Shown here: positions 19,919-33,180 of the stretch, piece by piece
Position numbering within the stretch: position 1 is the first letter of the stretch
How the letters are laid out: each line of letters starts with the position of its first letter
Origin: Gigantopelta aegis
Lineage: Eukaryota > Mollusca > Gastropoda > Neomphalida > Peltospiridae
NCBI RefSeq assembly: GCF_016097555.1
Contig: NC_054702.1
Span: 68,138,463 to 68,202,462 of the forward strand
Reading direction: 5' to 3'
Length of the DNA: 64,000 nucleotides
Position numbers and translations under genes: made by a program
Notes under the pieces: model-generated
The model's database searches: none
Told to the model about the DNA's origin: nothing
What the model saw: the letters and a program-made list of their open reading frames with translations, nothing else

Positions 19919-21611
19919 GTTATGTAAAGACGAAATTCTTCACTCCACGAGATTTAATAGAGTTAACTAAGCCGTTTCGTAAGAGTACTGACTTTCTGTG
20001 GTCGAATTTTTAGAAGAACCTTTCTGCAAATTCGGTTATATGGCTTAAACTTTAAATTAAAAAGATATGACATCTTTTCATAAGAACTAAATTGGTCCAA
20101 GAACCAATATGCATTATTTTAGTATACATGTATAGTCTTATTATGAGTTTAGGCGCTACCTGTACAAACATATCACAATGTATTTAATGCAGGGGCGGAT
20201 TATAAAGTTTGTGTGGGGGAGTGGGGGGTGGGTGGGGGCACACAATTCTATTCCAAAAAAAGCAAGTTTGAACTTGCAATTTAATTTACATTGTGGATGA
20301 TGAATTTTATTATGTAAAAAGGTCATTAAAATGCACTTCAAACGGGCAGGGGTGGGGGGAAGGGTTAGCCAATGTAATGTAATATCCCATTTTCTTAATA
20401 TGAATTAATAATGAATGGAATATTTACACATGCATTTGCTCTATAGAATGAATAGATACAATCTTATCCACTGAAGTTTCAGGGTCGTCCATCATGGGCA
20501 TGGCCTCTGTGTGCTTATACACTGCTTATAAACATAAGCGTACGAGACAGGGTGCGGGGGCAACTGAATCCCTGAATCCCTAGTTCTGGAATTCGGACAA
20601 AAATCATACATATATTCGGTCAAAATGTGCTAACCTGAGACCTTTTTACCATGTATTTCCATCATTCTATCCTCAAAATTAGTTGGAATCCATGTAAAAA
20701 TCCGTAGCGATGCGTTTGCTGTATAGCTGTTTGATAGTAATGGTAATGTGAATAAACGTTGTTATCCACATTCGGGCATTTCGTTTTAATTCGGGCAAAA
20801 GCCAGCCTGTCCACCTCCACCCCCGCCCTACAAAAATGGAAGCCCGTCCGCTTATGCTTATAACAGTTAAATCTGAAAATGTTAACAGTATCTTCAGTGG
20901 CAATCTATTTGGTGTGGTGCAACCTTGGTCCTTGGGGGTGAGAACAAGTGGCGACCTTACACACTTGTACGGCTGCATACAGACACAACCAAGAAATACA
21001 AACATACACAACCATATATGTTAAGCCCCCTCAAGGGTCCTCCACACTCTTACATGTGCAAGCGAAGACTGCAAACAATGATTCTCCAAGGAAAGCTGAC
21101 ATCAGTTTTGCCAATAATTGTCATTACAGCGTGCTGTATCTGGAACTGCCAAATCTGCACCCTTTCATCTCCAGGGTGTATCTTGCTTCGGACAATAACG
21201 GAGAATTCCGCCAACAAGAACGAACTTTGCCGAATGGAATCCATCATCACCGTCCACTCGACTGATAACCGGCCCTAATGTCACTCAACACTTCAAAGTT
21301 GTGGACATTTCGTGAAATAAATTATTGTAACCCTTAGGTCACCGACAAGACAGCGCCAAAAGCGTAGCATGCCTTCGTGCTCGGTTAACATAACACCTGT
21401 GAGTAATTAAGCGGCCATGTTTGAGCTCGTTACATAACAAACTTGCTATTTTCACATAATAAAGATAACACTTTTTAAGTTGCAAGTTACACATACATTT
21501 GGTCCCTCAAGTTAGACTTTGAGAGAATTCAAAAGCAAACATTTTAGTTTTCATCCACCAAACTTTATGCTCTTAGGCCTACTTGTCTTCCACATTTTGA
21601 AAGTGAAAAGT

Positions 21612-21641
21612 GTGGTTTGTTTAACGACACCACTAGAGCAC
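21612..21641 (-). repeat. Fragment of a SINE tail
   Basis: TGGTTTGTTTAACGACACCA, then CTAGAGCAC, is the inverse of the tail seen at 22950-23007, 39240-39287 and 53580-53618. Only the 3' end is present. Confidence 0.6.
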
Positions 21642-22230
21642 GGTGGGTGGGGGTGGTAGAGTTGAAAATGGGCAGAATTTTGAAAATAGCAATTAGCAAA
21701 AAAGTTAAAGGGACATTCCTGAGTTTGCTTCAATCTTTAAGATGCTATCGACTAACAGAGACTTCTTTAACGATTGTAATTACATATCAAATTTATTTTG
21801 CTGCATAAACTATTCGTGGCTGTATATTAAATGTGTTTCTGATCGTTCTAATATTTGTACTAGGTTAAATTTCATTTTATTTTCGAAACAATAATTGTTT
21901 TGTACGTACGAAATTATTTGAAGACAAAATCCAGTTTGGGCTTGTTACAAATATTAAGACGACCAGAAACACATTGAATGTACAAACACTGATATTCTAA
22001 ACAAGAAAATATATTTAATATGCAAGTTTAATCGTAGAAGTATTTTATTAGTCGGAAACATCTTACAATGCAGCAAACTCAGGAATGACCCTTTAATAGA
22101 ATTAAAATAATAATAATAATAATAAAACGTTACAAGCTAAATATAAAAATAATTGACTGCTTGGCGAATATTTATGTAATTTGCAGCATGTTAGAAGGAC
22201 AATCCAATAATAAATAAGATAAAGAAGAGA

Positions 22231-22310
22231 GGATCGGACTATTTAATAATATTAACAAAATGAAAGTAATTTTGACATAAAATTTTGAATGAAGGTCTAA
22301 AAGTCCGATC
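22231..22310. repeat. Short stem element shared with the Polinton spacer
   Basis: ATCGGACTATTTAA at the left and AAGTCCGAT at the right can pair. The same two strings in the same order occur at 7826-7889. Confidence 0.4.
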
Positions 22311-22816
22311 TATATGTCCACGTGAGTGGCCTCGTTAAGGCCGTTAGGGTGCACAGCTTATAGGGACGAGATGGGTTGCATCCCGTCAAGAAAACCCCTA
22401 GATTGACAGTCATTAGACGTTGAAGGTGTAGTGCTGTGCTGAAATACAGATATTGAGAAGCCGGATCCGTCTGAACGAGAGAGAGAGAATATCAGACTAG
22501 GGTATAGTCCAGTCGTCATGGATTGGTATAGTGGTGCGGACGGGCCCGACTCCGAAGGATGCGAGATGATATCAATATAAAACAAAGTAAAGACTAGAAA
22601 AGAGTAGTAGGGGCCGACCCCGCTTCCTATTTCTTCTTAGGAAGTTAGAGTGGGGCATTTAATCTTTCAGTGCTGCTAAGAGAAATGACGTGGAGGCAAG
22701 GTTTGCCATTGTAACCAAAATCTGATATAGAGTTTGTACCCGATCCGTCAGTGCCCCCCCCCCCCCCCCCCCACCCCAAGTCGTTCCTACGGGCATGATT
22801 CATTGTTTAAAATATT

Positions 22817-23007
22817 AAAGGCCGTGGTATATGTCATATCTATCTGTGGGATATTACATATACAAGATCTATTGCTACTACTGAAGAAAATGTAACGGGT
22901 TTTCTATCTAAAACTATGTCAGAATTACCCAAATTTAATATGACATCCAATAGCTGATGATTAATACATCAATGTGCTCAAGTTGTTACGTTAAACAAAA
23001 CAAAGTT
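22817..23007 (+). repeat. SINE copy, 5'-truncated, TCGTTAAACAAAA-type tail
   Basis: It starts at AAAGGCCGTGGTAT, matching the body of the full SINE at 33181, and continues through CATCCAATAGCTGATGATTA and the tail TTACGTTAAACAAAACAAAG. It has the body of one SINE form joined to the second tail type. Confidence 0.75.
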
Positions 23008-23406
23008 TTTTCATTGTTAAAAAAAATCATCTTTGATAAAAAGTGGTTATTAGATTTACAAATTATGAAATTTTATTAAATCTTGAAAAGTTACTGTTAT
23101 CTAATTTTATGAAATAACGGCTCCTTGAGATTTTCTTTGTGTAACATCCTTCATCTTAGTAAGAGCACACGTCCATAAAAAAGACGTATGCAATTACAGC
23201 TATTTTATACCAAAAAAATTAATAATAAAAAAAAAATAAAAATATATATATATGCCAATGAAGCAAAAATGGTAATTTATACAGTATAATTACAAAATAT
23301 AATGCACAAAACGCAATGTCGTGTAATACACAAGAAGAAAATCTTTAAAACGCCTTGGACTCAAACTAAACGCGTTGCTATGGTATAACATAGCAATCGT
23401 TTACAT

Positions 23407-23430
23407 GACGTCAATTACGTTTGACGTCAG
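23407..23430 (+). promoter_or_regulatory. Twin CRE palindromes upstream of a host gene
   Basis: Perfect TGACGTCA palindromes lie at 23407-23414 and 23423-23430, 16 bp apart and about 30-50 bp before the ATG at 23459. TGACGTCA is the full CREB/ATF site. Their place suggests a CRE-driven promoter for the three-exon gene that follows. Confidence 0.55.
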
Positions 23431-23458
23431 TGGTTAACAGTAATTTAAAAATTACAAA

Positions 23459-25258
23459 ATGCCGAACGTAGGCCTAACGCCATGCCCATGGCCGACCAGG
23501 CCAAGGGGCAGACTGCCCCCATGTTCTGGGCCAACCCATGTCGATGGATTCGGTTTAAACCATTACTCTGTCGGCAGGAAGAGGGACTACTCTTATGATC
23601 AGGTGGCGAAAGTTCGTCACAGTCCACGGAATCCACCAACTCTGGTAAAACAAAAATCAGCACTGCCAAACCTTTACAACAGAAGTCAAACAGAAGATCG
23701 CCCCAGAAAAAAGAGTGGATCTGAAAGGTAGGCTATATTTTTAATTTATACACACGCATGTTTATGAATATATATTTTGGCGCGCTACCTTTAAATAGCA
23801 ATTGTGCGTCATCAAAGAAAAGCCATGACCTCAAAATATGTGGAAGTTTTTATTGATAGAAGTATTTTTTAAATTATTTTCCGAAAGACACCATGTAAAA
23901 TAATTGTCTTGTTTATTTCACTAAAGCTTAGTAGTGGGTTTTTTTCCCCTGACAAAACGTTAGAAAAAAAAGCAAGAAAAAAAACACAACTTGTTCAGAA
24001 GCTGCTACAACTGTCCCGCTTTAGTCAGTCACATTACAAAGAAGTCGCACATTCTTATAAAAAAACCCATCATTCTCAGGATAGTGCAATGGGGTTTCTA
24101 CGGAAAATAGCGTCTATGGCAAGCACTAAAATTGCGGCCCTGTCCAAACATCTTTTAGATAAGTTTACTATCCATGGATGGCTTGTCTGACTGTAATAAA
24201 TGCTCAGTGGCGCCCCATTTCAAGTGACGCCCTGGGCACGTGCCATACCTGCCATACCCTAGGTACGTCACTGGGACAGTGTCGTCCGTCGAGACTGCTT
24301 TCAATTTCTATTGTAGTCCGAAGGGACGTAGAAACTTGAAAGTGTGGTTCTATCTACGTCCGAATATGTTTACATACCCTATGCTGGTATTCAAACTTGT
24401 GGTACCATGTTTCAAGTTTGAATTTCTCGACCGAAATAGTGCAACAAAATAGATACACAAACCAAAAATGTATAACCTACCGTATTCACTAAATCCCGAT
24501 TGAAGTACTTGCATCATTATTAACAAAATAAATCTTCCAACAACATAAAAAAAAGAAGAAGCTAAATAGAGGGAAGCAACTTGCCCTGCACATTAAGGAA
24601 AGTATTGACTTAATCACAAGTTAATGTGCGCCCTGCATTATTTCTATTGTACAATAATTACGAAAATAATTACGGATACAGAGTGATTCAAAAATATTAT
24701 TGATAGTAAATCCTAAGGCAGAGATGAATTTTACTTGTAGAATGCAGGAAATTGCATTTCAGGACATCTACTTTTCAAAATTTTACACCTGTCAGTAGTC
24801 AAGACATTGTTTATTCAATATTTGAACTTCGCCAAATAAGACCATTTTTAATGATATCGTCAAAATTATTTATGGACAGTAAAGTTGAAATTGGGGGGAG
24901 TTGACCAAACCCTGGAGCGAGTTGGTAACTTTTGGGGGGCGAGTTGACTAAACATTTTGGGGCGAGTTGACCAAGCATTGGGACGAAGTGGTTTTGGAGA
25001 GAGTTGACCAGCATTCCACACACACACACACACACACATAGCTTTGCTGAATATGGAATTTAAAAAGTATGGGGATTGTAACTTTTATATTTCACGCCCA
25101 TTACTAAATGGATATTTTCCACCTTCGGTGACAATTTTAGACCCGTAGATCAAATGTTAAGATAACAGATGCAACAATGTAAGTTTTAAAAAATGTGACG
25201 CCAGACAAAAAAAAATATCAAGAAAAAAAACAACCAAAAAACCCCAGCACACATACAT

Positions 25259-25289
<31 letters not shown>

Positions 25290-25763
25290 AAAAACCCACA
25301 CAAAAAAGAAACTAACAAAACAAAACAAAAATAAGCAAACCAACAAACCAATAACCCTCACCATGTAATTATGTTCATCATGTTGATATATACGTCAATT
25401 ATCATTGTAAAAGATTAGGCCATATTTTCTTGTTTCAGTCCTCCTTGGTATTCAGACGATAAAAAACAGTTCGGAGCCAGTCCTAGAGCCAGGTCCAAGT
25501 ATGCTATAGTTTCTTATATAATAATTATTAAGTTATACTTCTTAGAATGCATAAATTGGTTTGCAGATATTATTGGTGAGATACGTGTCAAGTTTTGTCG
25601 TCACAAAAGTTTTGTTTCATCTGGCCAGTAAATTCCCAGAATTTATTTGCAACATGTCACTAAAAGTAGGATGTCAAATTGTTTGTGGAAATGAGATGGC
25701 CAAAGACGCTTCCAGTTACATGCAAATCTAGCAGCATAGACCGCATTTTTAGTAGTAGTGGTA

Positions 25764-25819
<56 letters not shown>

Positions 25820-28040
25820 ATGATATATATGATGATGGAAAAGTTGCATGTTACTATAGTCCTCTATAGGATTTTATTTGGTGGAATACACCCTGGTGAC
25901 CCAGTCATGGTCCAGTTAATAAATGTATGTAAATATGATACACGATTACCCTTTTTTAGTATTGTGTACCTATTACAACATGTTCTAGAAGTAGAAAACC
26001 AACGATGTCAACTCTTCAGAACACACCATCGACTTCCCATAGTTACCAACGTGCTCCCAATCCTCCTCACTTCCTTGAACAGCCGTAGTCATTTGTGATG
26101 AAACAGGGCATGTGGCGTCCTCGCTCAAGCCAGCTAAAGCCAAAACGTTATCGACGTGTGCATCTTCGAGACTTCTTCCCTCGAATCTTTGACATTGTTT
26201 CAATGATGTACAATACTTATTTGGAGAAGTCCATGTTCTCACGTAATCTCAGACTGAAAAAATTATATGAAAAAACCCAAACATGTATCATTTGCACCTC
26301 TCTTTTATAATATACAACGTCAACACCTTTTGGCATTTAATAACACTGCCTTTGGCGTTTGTGTATTCGTTGTAGAAATATCACCCTTTAGTTGATTTTC
26401 TGTCTGTTTTTTCTTTTCCATTTTTGCCTTCGACACTAATCTTTCGGAACTCTCATACAGCATCTCTTGCATGTCAACATCTTCAGGGATGTGAGAACTA
26501 CTCGCAAATGAGTAAATGCGCTTTTTTATTTTGTCTAAAAAAAAAAAACCAAAACATGATGTTCAATTCTGTTGACCACACAAGGTTCATTTGCATGTTT
26601 TCATCGTTTCAAGTTTAAGATGTGTGCCTTATATTATAATTTATAACCAGTTTAAATTTGTTATCATTGAATGTAATTGTTGGCAGTTCCAGGGGTTGCA
26701 AACAACAAATTTCCTTCAAGGGCCCTTGAGCAGCCCTTAGACCCCGACTGCAGTAAGCTTTTTTGTTCCAGCCCCTCTCACAACCCTGCATCTTACAATC
26801 TAGCACCACTTCCCAGTCTTTGGCTTCACATGTGACAGGTATCCTGAGTAACGAAAATCCTTGCTCACTCACCTGGCATGATTTTATGACAAAATTAATG
26901 TCTAAATTAATCCTTCAATACTAAAATGCTAGACTGCTGCTGATGGCAAAGTGGCTGTTTTAGCTCAACTCAACTGTCTCAACGATCATCACCAACGAGT
27001 TGTCAGTGTCTCCGGAATCGCTGATTTCATAAAATTAGTTAAGACTTTTAAGACTGAAAATTAGTCTTATCCAATTCAGGACATTAATCAACCACTCTAA
27101 GACATTGTAAGAAATATTAAGGAGTCGTAAAAGATCCTGCAATGTGCATCCTCCAATTTGAACGACAAAACCGTATTCCCGTATCAAAATCGTATCTCTG
27201 CACGAGGCCGTCGAAAGGATGTTAGGTAAAGCCGTGATTCCGTGATCCACTATCATGATAATAATTAACAACTGGATGAGTCTTTATCATGTCTTAACAT
27301 ACCTGTTTGTTTTCTAGCTTTCAGTTCTACTAAAACATCGTAACTACATTTCTTTACAAATGCTTATTTTTGTCTGTGATGAGGGAGTTGGGAGGGTAAA
27401 AGGAAAAAAAGTCAGTTTTAATTATGAATAGTTGTGGCTTAAAATTACTAGAGACTCATAACTGTAACTTCCGCACACGTCTCTAGAGTAATCTTTAAAC
27501 CTACTTTGACGACATGCTAGTCCATCTTAATTCACTGTAATACAACCTATTTCATAGCACTTTTTAAAAATTATTTTATTACTTCTTTCCAGATCTTCCT
27601 CAGAACAACCTAGCGTTTCAGACATGCTAGAAAGTAAAAGCAACGAAGAAGGCCTAAAACCGGAAATTATAAAACTGGAAAGAAAGAAAAGCGCCCAACT
27701 TCCAACGGTTGGAATGCATAAACACCGTCCGACATCTGGTGCTCTGTGCTTCACCGTAAAGTGGATGGACGCTAGTCACGAGGACGTGAAGGACGCCATT
27801 GAGTCTCAGCTCAGCTGTGTGATAGACCGTCTCCGCTTGGACCCCATGGACAAGGCCGACACAGAACACAAGACCATGTGGGTGTTCACCGTGAAGGGGG
27901 CAACCCTAAATAACCAAGCGTTGCAGCAAGGCATAAAGCTAAATGGCGAGCGCTCGCGCATTCGTTACCTCGACGACGTGATGCTGAGTGAACACAATGC
28001 GTACATAATTTCAAGTCCATCCAAGACGAAAAATCGTTGA
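23459..28040 (+). CDS. Three-exon host gene, 256 aa, function unknown
   Basis: Exon 1 is 23459-23727 (donor GTAGGC), exon 2 is 25439-25492 (acceptor TGTTTCAG, weak donor GTCCAA), and exon 3 is 27593-28040 (acceptor CTTTCCAG, stop TGA). Both junctions split an AG|N codon, and the lengths 269+54+448 give 257 codons with no internal stop. The N-terminal ~150 residues are basic, proline- and serine-rich and look disordered. The C-terminal ~110 residues look folded: ALCFTVKWMDASHEDVKDAI, DRLRLDPMD, KTMWVFTVKGATLNNQAL, RSRIRYLDDVML. I do not recognise the fold or family. The start is the first ATG after the CRE pair; an upstream 5' UTR exon is possible. The weak exon 2 donor is the least certain point. 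Confidence 0.7.
24888..25010 (+). repeat. Degenerate GGGGCGAGTTGACCAA tandem repeat
   Basis: About five units of TTGGGGCGAGTTGACCAA-like sequence, 22-28 bp each, in the first intron of the three-exon gene. A (CA)n tract follows at 25017-25038. Confidence 0.75.
25765..25817. repeat. (TA)n microsatellite
   Basis: About 26 uninterrupted TA units in the second intron of the three-exon gene. Open frames of alternating Y and I across it are artefacts. Confidence 0.97.
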
Positions 28041-29384
28041 AAGGTTTCAGCGCTTATGAGGGAGTGATAATCAGAATCAACTAGCTTGCTGGATCGTGTA
28101 ACAGAAACTAGCTAACATTATTATCAAGCAAATCACCTGTGATAATGGGTCAATAACCTAACAAATTGTGACTATAGGAACTGAAATTCGAAAAACAATG
28201 AATCAGCCAAAGTAATTTACTAAATTGTACATAGAAAATGAATTATTTATGAAACAGCCAGTGGGGTCAAACATTACTGAATTGTGTATAGGAACTGAAT
28301 TCTCCACAATTATAGACTCTAATAGTACAATGATTTAACATATAAAAAACAGGTATACTTAATAGGTCATGGACTACATATAGTAACAGTGGAAAATTGG
28401 GATCCACTCCAAATTTGCCACCTGTGTTTGAGGGTACCTTAAAAAAAAAATCATTTCTTCATTGACGTCAGGCCATAATAGGTACCCTTCACATGCGCCA
28501 GTGGCATGTATTATATATCAAATCAAAGCTTATGACCTACTGGACCACATGACATGCTGTAATACCACACACCCACCAACACCCACCTACCCACACACAC
28601 AAACATTACTACATTATGTGTTTTTTAGAATCCCTAACATATGTCCTGAACACGAAACTAACTGGTAACCGTGAACAACTGGGGACCCACTACTTATTTG
28701 TCACCTGTGTTCGACCATGTGACATACTCTAATATCAGATATCTACTAAAATTCCATGACTTTGTTATCATTAAGTGACCATACCCCAATTTCTTTGTCA
28801 GCTTCCCATAAAATATCCCAATTGTTATATTTTCTTTTTCACAAAATGTCTGTCACCTGCTCTTCGTTCTTCGTATTCTACACTATCATAGCTTTCATTT
28901 GACACCAATATCATCATCCTGGTGTTAAAATTAAACACGCTTTTGTACGAAATATCGGTCTCAGATTTAGGCTCTTTAGGAACATAGTGTTCACTTTGTT
29001 TGAAGTTGATTCAAAATGAACTTTTTCCTAGGAATCCGATGGTGCCAACCGATGTTTCTAAAATGTATCTAACATAATCCCCCAACCCCAATTATATTTT
29101 TGGGGGTCAGTATGAAATTTATATATGTAAATTCTAGTTGTTTCTTGAAATTTTTATATTTATTTAAATTAATTCAAGAATGGCCAATTCAATCAAATAA
29201 TTTTCCGAATCCATGATGACTGCCAATATGGTGGACATTTTTTTTATGACTTCACCAAATCCATTTCAAATCACCGTAATATCTTTATCGTATATATTAG
29301 TACCCTACCAGTCCAACTAAAACGGACTATAGGTTTTATCTTCGTTCTTCTGTTTGTCTCACATTTATTTAATTCATTTCATTT
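28041..29384. other. Host non-coding stretch
   Basis: AT-rich sequence after the three-exon gene. A diverged pair of ~50-bp segments (ATTGGGATCCACTCC.. at 28397 and ACTGGGGACCCACTACT.. at 28677) shares GCCACCTGTGTTTGA-like sequence. No gene is recognised. Confidence 0.45.
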
Positions 29385-29560
29385 CAACTTATATCCAATT
29401 AAGGTTCAAGCACGCTGTCCTGGGCACACGCCTCTGCTATCTGGGCTGTCTGTCCAGGACAGTGGGTTAGCTTTAGTTGGTTAGTGGTTAGTAAAATAGA
29501 AGAGGATGTACTGGCGGATGGCTTAACCACTGCGTCACCGAGGCCAGTTCTGCCTCACAC
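29385..29560 (-). repeat. tRNA-derived SINE, minus strand
   Basis: Read on the minus strand, the head GGCCTCGGTGACGCAGTGGT and TTAAGCCATC resembles a tRNA A-box region. The body carries CCCACTGTCCTGGACAGAC and CCCAGGACAGCGTGCTTGAA. The end is CCTTAATTGGATATAAG followed by an A/T-rich tail. The tail module resembles the 3' end of the element at 50118-51545. Confidence 0.65.
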
Positions 29561-30208
29561 ATATTTATCCAATCAATCAATAAAATATTTACATGCTCCT
29601 ATACCACGAAGGTTTCGAGCATGTCTATCCCAGGTTCGGCCACCGGATGCCAGTAGTCCAACCTGGGACAGAACAATTACTGGGGCAATTTTGATATTTA
29701 AACAAACAGGGAAAAAGGACTTTACAATAAATAATTTTGTGCGTTATTTTCCCAAACAATATTTAATATACAGCAAACAACTAACAATTTGTAACGCAAA
29801 TTTAGATCGGGCAGTCCTAAATATAAATATATTTTAAAATGATTTTTTAAATATATTAATTAGCCCTCAAAATAGGGGTGGCAGGTGACTAAGAGGTTAG
29901 GCTTCAGCCACAAAAAGGTTTTTTTAATAGGGAAATATGTTTTACTTAGGGGCACCCATCGTATTGGGGACTTCGGTGTGGCCGAAACCGGGGAAGGTTC
30001 CGGGGGGGGGGGGGGGCAGTCCCCCGGACAAACCTAACAACTCTTACGACCAAAACCGCCTACGCCTACCGCCCTAACCATCTTCCGGTGGAGTAGCACC
30101 CCCCCCCCCCCCCCCGGCCAACCCAACCGTCGTGCCCTCCAGTCTCGGTGCCCCCATCAAAAATTAGGCCCAAGGGCCAACGATTCTACCAGAGAAGGAA
30201 AAAAAAAA

Positions 30209-30239
<31 letters not shown>

Positions 30240-30545
30240 AAAAATAAATAAAAGTATTTAAACAGGGAAAGTTAAGCGTCTGGTGAGTCTGGCAATATAA
30301 AAACGTATCCTGGCGATTCCAAGTCCAGGGGCGCCTCTCCATAATCCTGGAGAAACAGAACGTTATGCCATTCATCAGACGCTGGCACCACTTTAATTTA
30401 GAAACCTAGCGCATACAAGTATGGTATAGAACCATGTTGCATACCCTAGGATAGGAGCAGCGCACCGCCCTATTAAATTCCTATATATTTATCCGGATTG
30501 TTTTTTTCCACATATTTTCTGTCAGAGTTATGGCCCTTCAATTTA

Positions 30546-30667
<122 letters not shown>

Positions 30668-31497
30668 ACCGGTCCAACCGGAGGGGACTATAGGTTTCAT
30701 CTGCGTCATTCTGTCTGTGCGTCCGCCAGTCCCGTCTTTTTATTAGTCCCCTACCGGTCCAACCAGTTAACAAAAGTGTTGGTACTCATGTTAGCAAACC
30801 AGCAACGATTCTTTCAACAGCACACTCATCATTCTGCATGCGGTTTGCAACACGTTCTGTATGCTTGTAGTTTGTGACCTTTCTCTCTCTCTATTAGTCC
30901 CTTATCAGTCCAACCGGAGGGGACCAGAGCCGGTTTAAGAATCGGGACCTGTAGCACAAATAACAGGATGCCCCCTTCCCAAGATATATATTTTGCAACC
31001 CCCTCAGGGAGAGGGGAAAAATGACCTGGGGAAAATAAATGTACACATCACCGCGGGACCCGTAGCACGTGCTACATGATGTGCTACTAGGATAAACGGC
31101 TCTGGAGGGGACTATAGGTTCCCGTACCGGTCCAACCGGAGGGGACTATAGGTTTTTTGTCTGTCCGTCTGTCCTATCTATTACTCCCCTACCGGTCCAA
31201 GACTTGCTTCGATGCAAAAGTAACCAAAATTCGAATATTTGAAAGTTAAAATTGCCTGAAAATGTAACGTGCGTAACTGTGGAATTGGCCATAGGCAGTT
31301 GTAGTTAAGACCCCCGCAATACCTACAGAAATATATTTTAAAATACATCCTTATGTAGGCTAAAGGAAAGAACCGGGTGTCTTCCCGATATTGCGCATTA
31401 GGAAGATTTGATCTCGAGCACTTACATTATTTCTCCTCTCCTCAGGAATGTATCTTCATCCTCAATGCTGCTATTTTTTTCTTTTCTTTTTGTAGTG

Positions 31498-31612
31498 GTT
31501 GTTAAAACTCGCTGTGGGTGGGAGTCGGTACCAGGCTGCGAACCCTGTACCTATCAGCCTTATGTCCGATGGCTTAATCACGACACCACCGAGGCCGGTC
31601 AATTCTGCTATT
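31498..31612 (-). repeat. tRNA-derived SINE head, minus strand
   Basis: On the minus strand: GGCCTCGGTGGTGTCGTGAT and TAAGCCATCGGACAT, a tRNA-like A box, then ACAGGGTTCGCAGCC, a B box, then GAGTTTTAACAACCACTAC. It shares its head with the SINE at 29385-29560. Confidence 0.7.
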
Positions 31613-33180
31613 ACTTTCATGATAAAATATTTGTTCTCGTAAGCAATCATCCACTATTTATATGCGCAAAATGGAATTTTATCAGCTAATCATCGTCATC
31701 TGCTAACCCTCTTTAACTTCTTGCAAGCAATGTCTACTGACAGATCCTCTTAAGTTTCTGTTTTGATTGCCGACGTATTATATGTAGTCAATGTTTCATC
31801 ACTTAAATTGCTTAGTTTGGACACCAAAAGTATACCAAAAACCGTGTCACGCACAAACACTAATCCAACAAAACATATCTATGATCTATGATCGATTTGG
31901 TTTCACTATTCAAGTAGAATTCCTTAGTCTTCCCCGCCATCCGCCTTAAAGGTAGAGTAAACTCAAACAAGAGATTTATGTGTTGGAAAGATGCATACCC
32001 GGACCACCAACACATATTGACACTTTAACAAATGAAAAACGCGTAATTTTAGAGTCAATAAAAAAACATGATTATTCATGCTAACTGGGGGCAGCCATTT
32101 TGTTTCGTTTTTGTGACGTCCGGTGGTATAGCTTGGGGCGAAATGACGTCAGCTCCGTTCAACTGCTCTATGCACAGTGTAAACAAACGCTCTAATTTAT
32201 GACAAGGCGCTTCGCTTTTATCAACCTGACTTGTAAAACAACATAAATAACTTGATAGTATAAGAACCTATTTAACTAAATATATTTCAATTTGCATCAA
32301 TAGAACGAAATTGAGTTGTAGTATTTTTCTTTTTTCCAAGGTGTCCGGACCTCCCCCCCCCCCCTTAAATTTGAGAAGTGCCCCTTTTATTTAGGTTTTT
32401 TACAAATTTATTTATTCTGTCAATGTATAGAACACTGTAGAATACGTCTGCCAGCGTCCCTGTTGTAGCACTATTATATTATGGTCCATGTGAACCGTGT
32501 GTAATTTTTCAATAGTGCCTTTTCATAATGTTATGGTGCTCGTTTTGTCTTGGACCCCCCCCCCCCCCCCCATCAGAAAAGCTGGATCCGCCCCAGAAGG
32601 TAACGCAATCACTTTACACCTGAAAAGTGAATGTTGTTGGTATCATTATGGCGTTAATATGGTACTGCATCAGGTAGAAGACCACAGTAATATGTGAATC
32701 TTCAGCTGAGAGTTATACATGCCAGCCCCTGGGATCCTGCATGCCCACAAATGGTTTACAAATAAAGGATACAGGTGTTTTTAGTCTCAAGGAAAATACT
32801 AATGGGATCATATTTATAAAGAGGACTCATTTTAAATATTTTGAGTTAAATTGTGTTACATTCCAAAATGTATCCCCGAACTGCACGATTTTGGGTGCAT
32901 TTTTGTCAATGTTCACTATTACATTTTTCACAAAATCATCGTTTGAAAATTACCCAAACTGGTCTCGCTCCACTTTTGTCTTAAGTGAAACCCGTTTCAT
33001 GAATACCAAGACTCATTACAGCCAAACAGTTTGCACTCCTGGTAAAAAAAACCCAAACATAATGCCGTTTTTAAAATTAACGCATTAGCTATTACCTAGC
33101 TTAAAATGTATTTCATATTACAAATAATTAGCCTTCAAACGTGGATCTATGCTAAAACAATAAGTAAACTATTTTCGATA
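31613..33180. other. Host non-coding stretch with repeat ends
   Basis: Holds C homopolymers at 32350-32364 and 32555-32571. The second is followed by GCTGGATCCGCCCC, which looks like one end of a decayed DNA element; GGGGCGGATTATAA near 20190 is a similar end in the other direction. No gene is recognised. Confidence 0.45.

Larger units (their letters stand above)
19919..23400. other. Host non-coding stretch right of the Polinton
   Basis: Starts with the right copy of the target duplication. It holds a GGGGCGGATTATAA repeat start near 20190, a SINE tail fragment (21612), a short stem element (22231-22310), a C homopolymer (22747-22772), and a SINE (22817). A GC-richer patch at 20900-21270 has overlapping open frames but no recognised protein. 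Confidence 0.5.

Noticed and set aside
20925-21278. Two overlapping open frames in a GC-richer patch, followed by AATAAA near 21317
   Set aside because: Neither translation shows a recognisable domain, both are open over the same stretch, and no supporting exon borders were found.
24888-25010. Possible CRISPR-like array of GGGGCGAGTTGACC
   Set aside because: Units are degenerate, adjoin without unique spacers and lie in an animal intron, so it is a minisatellite.
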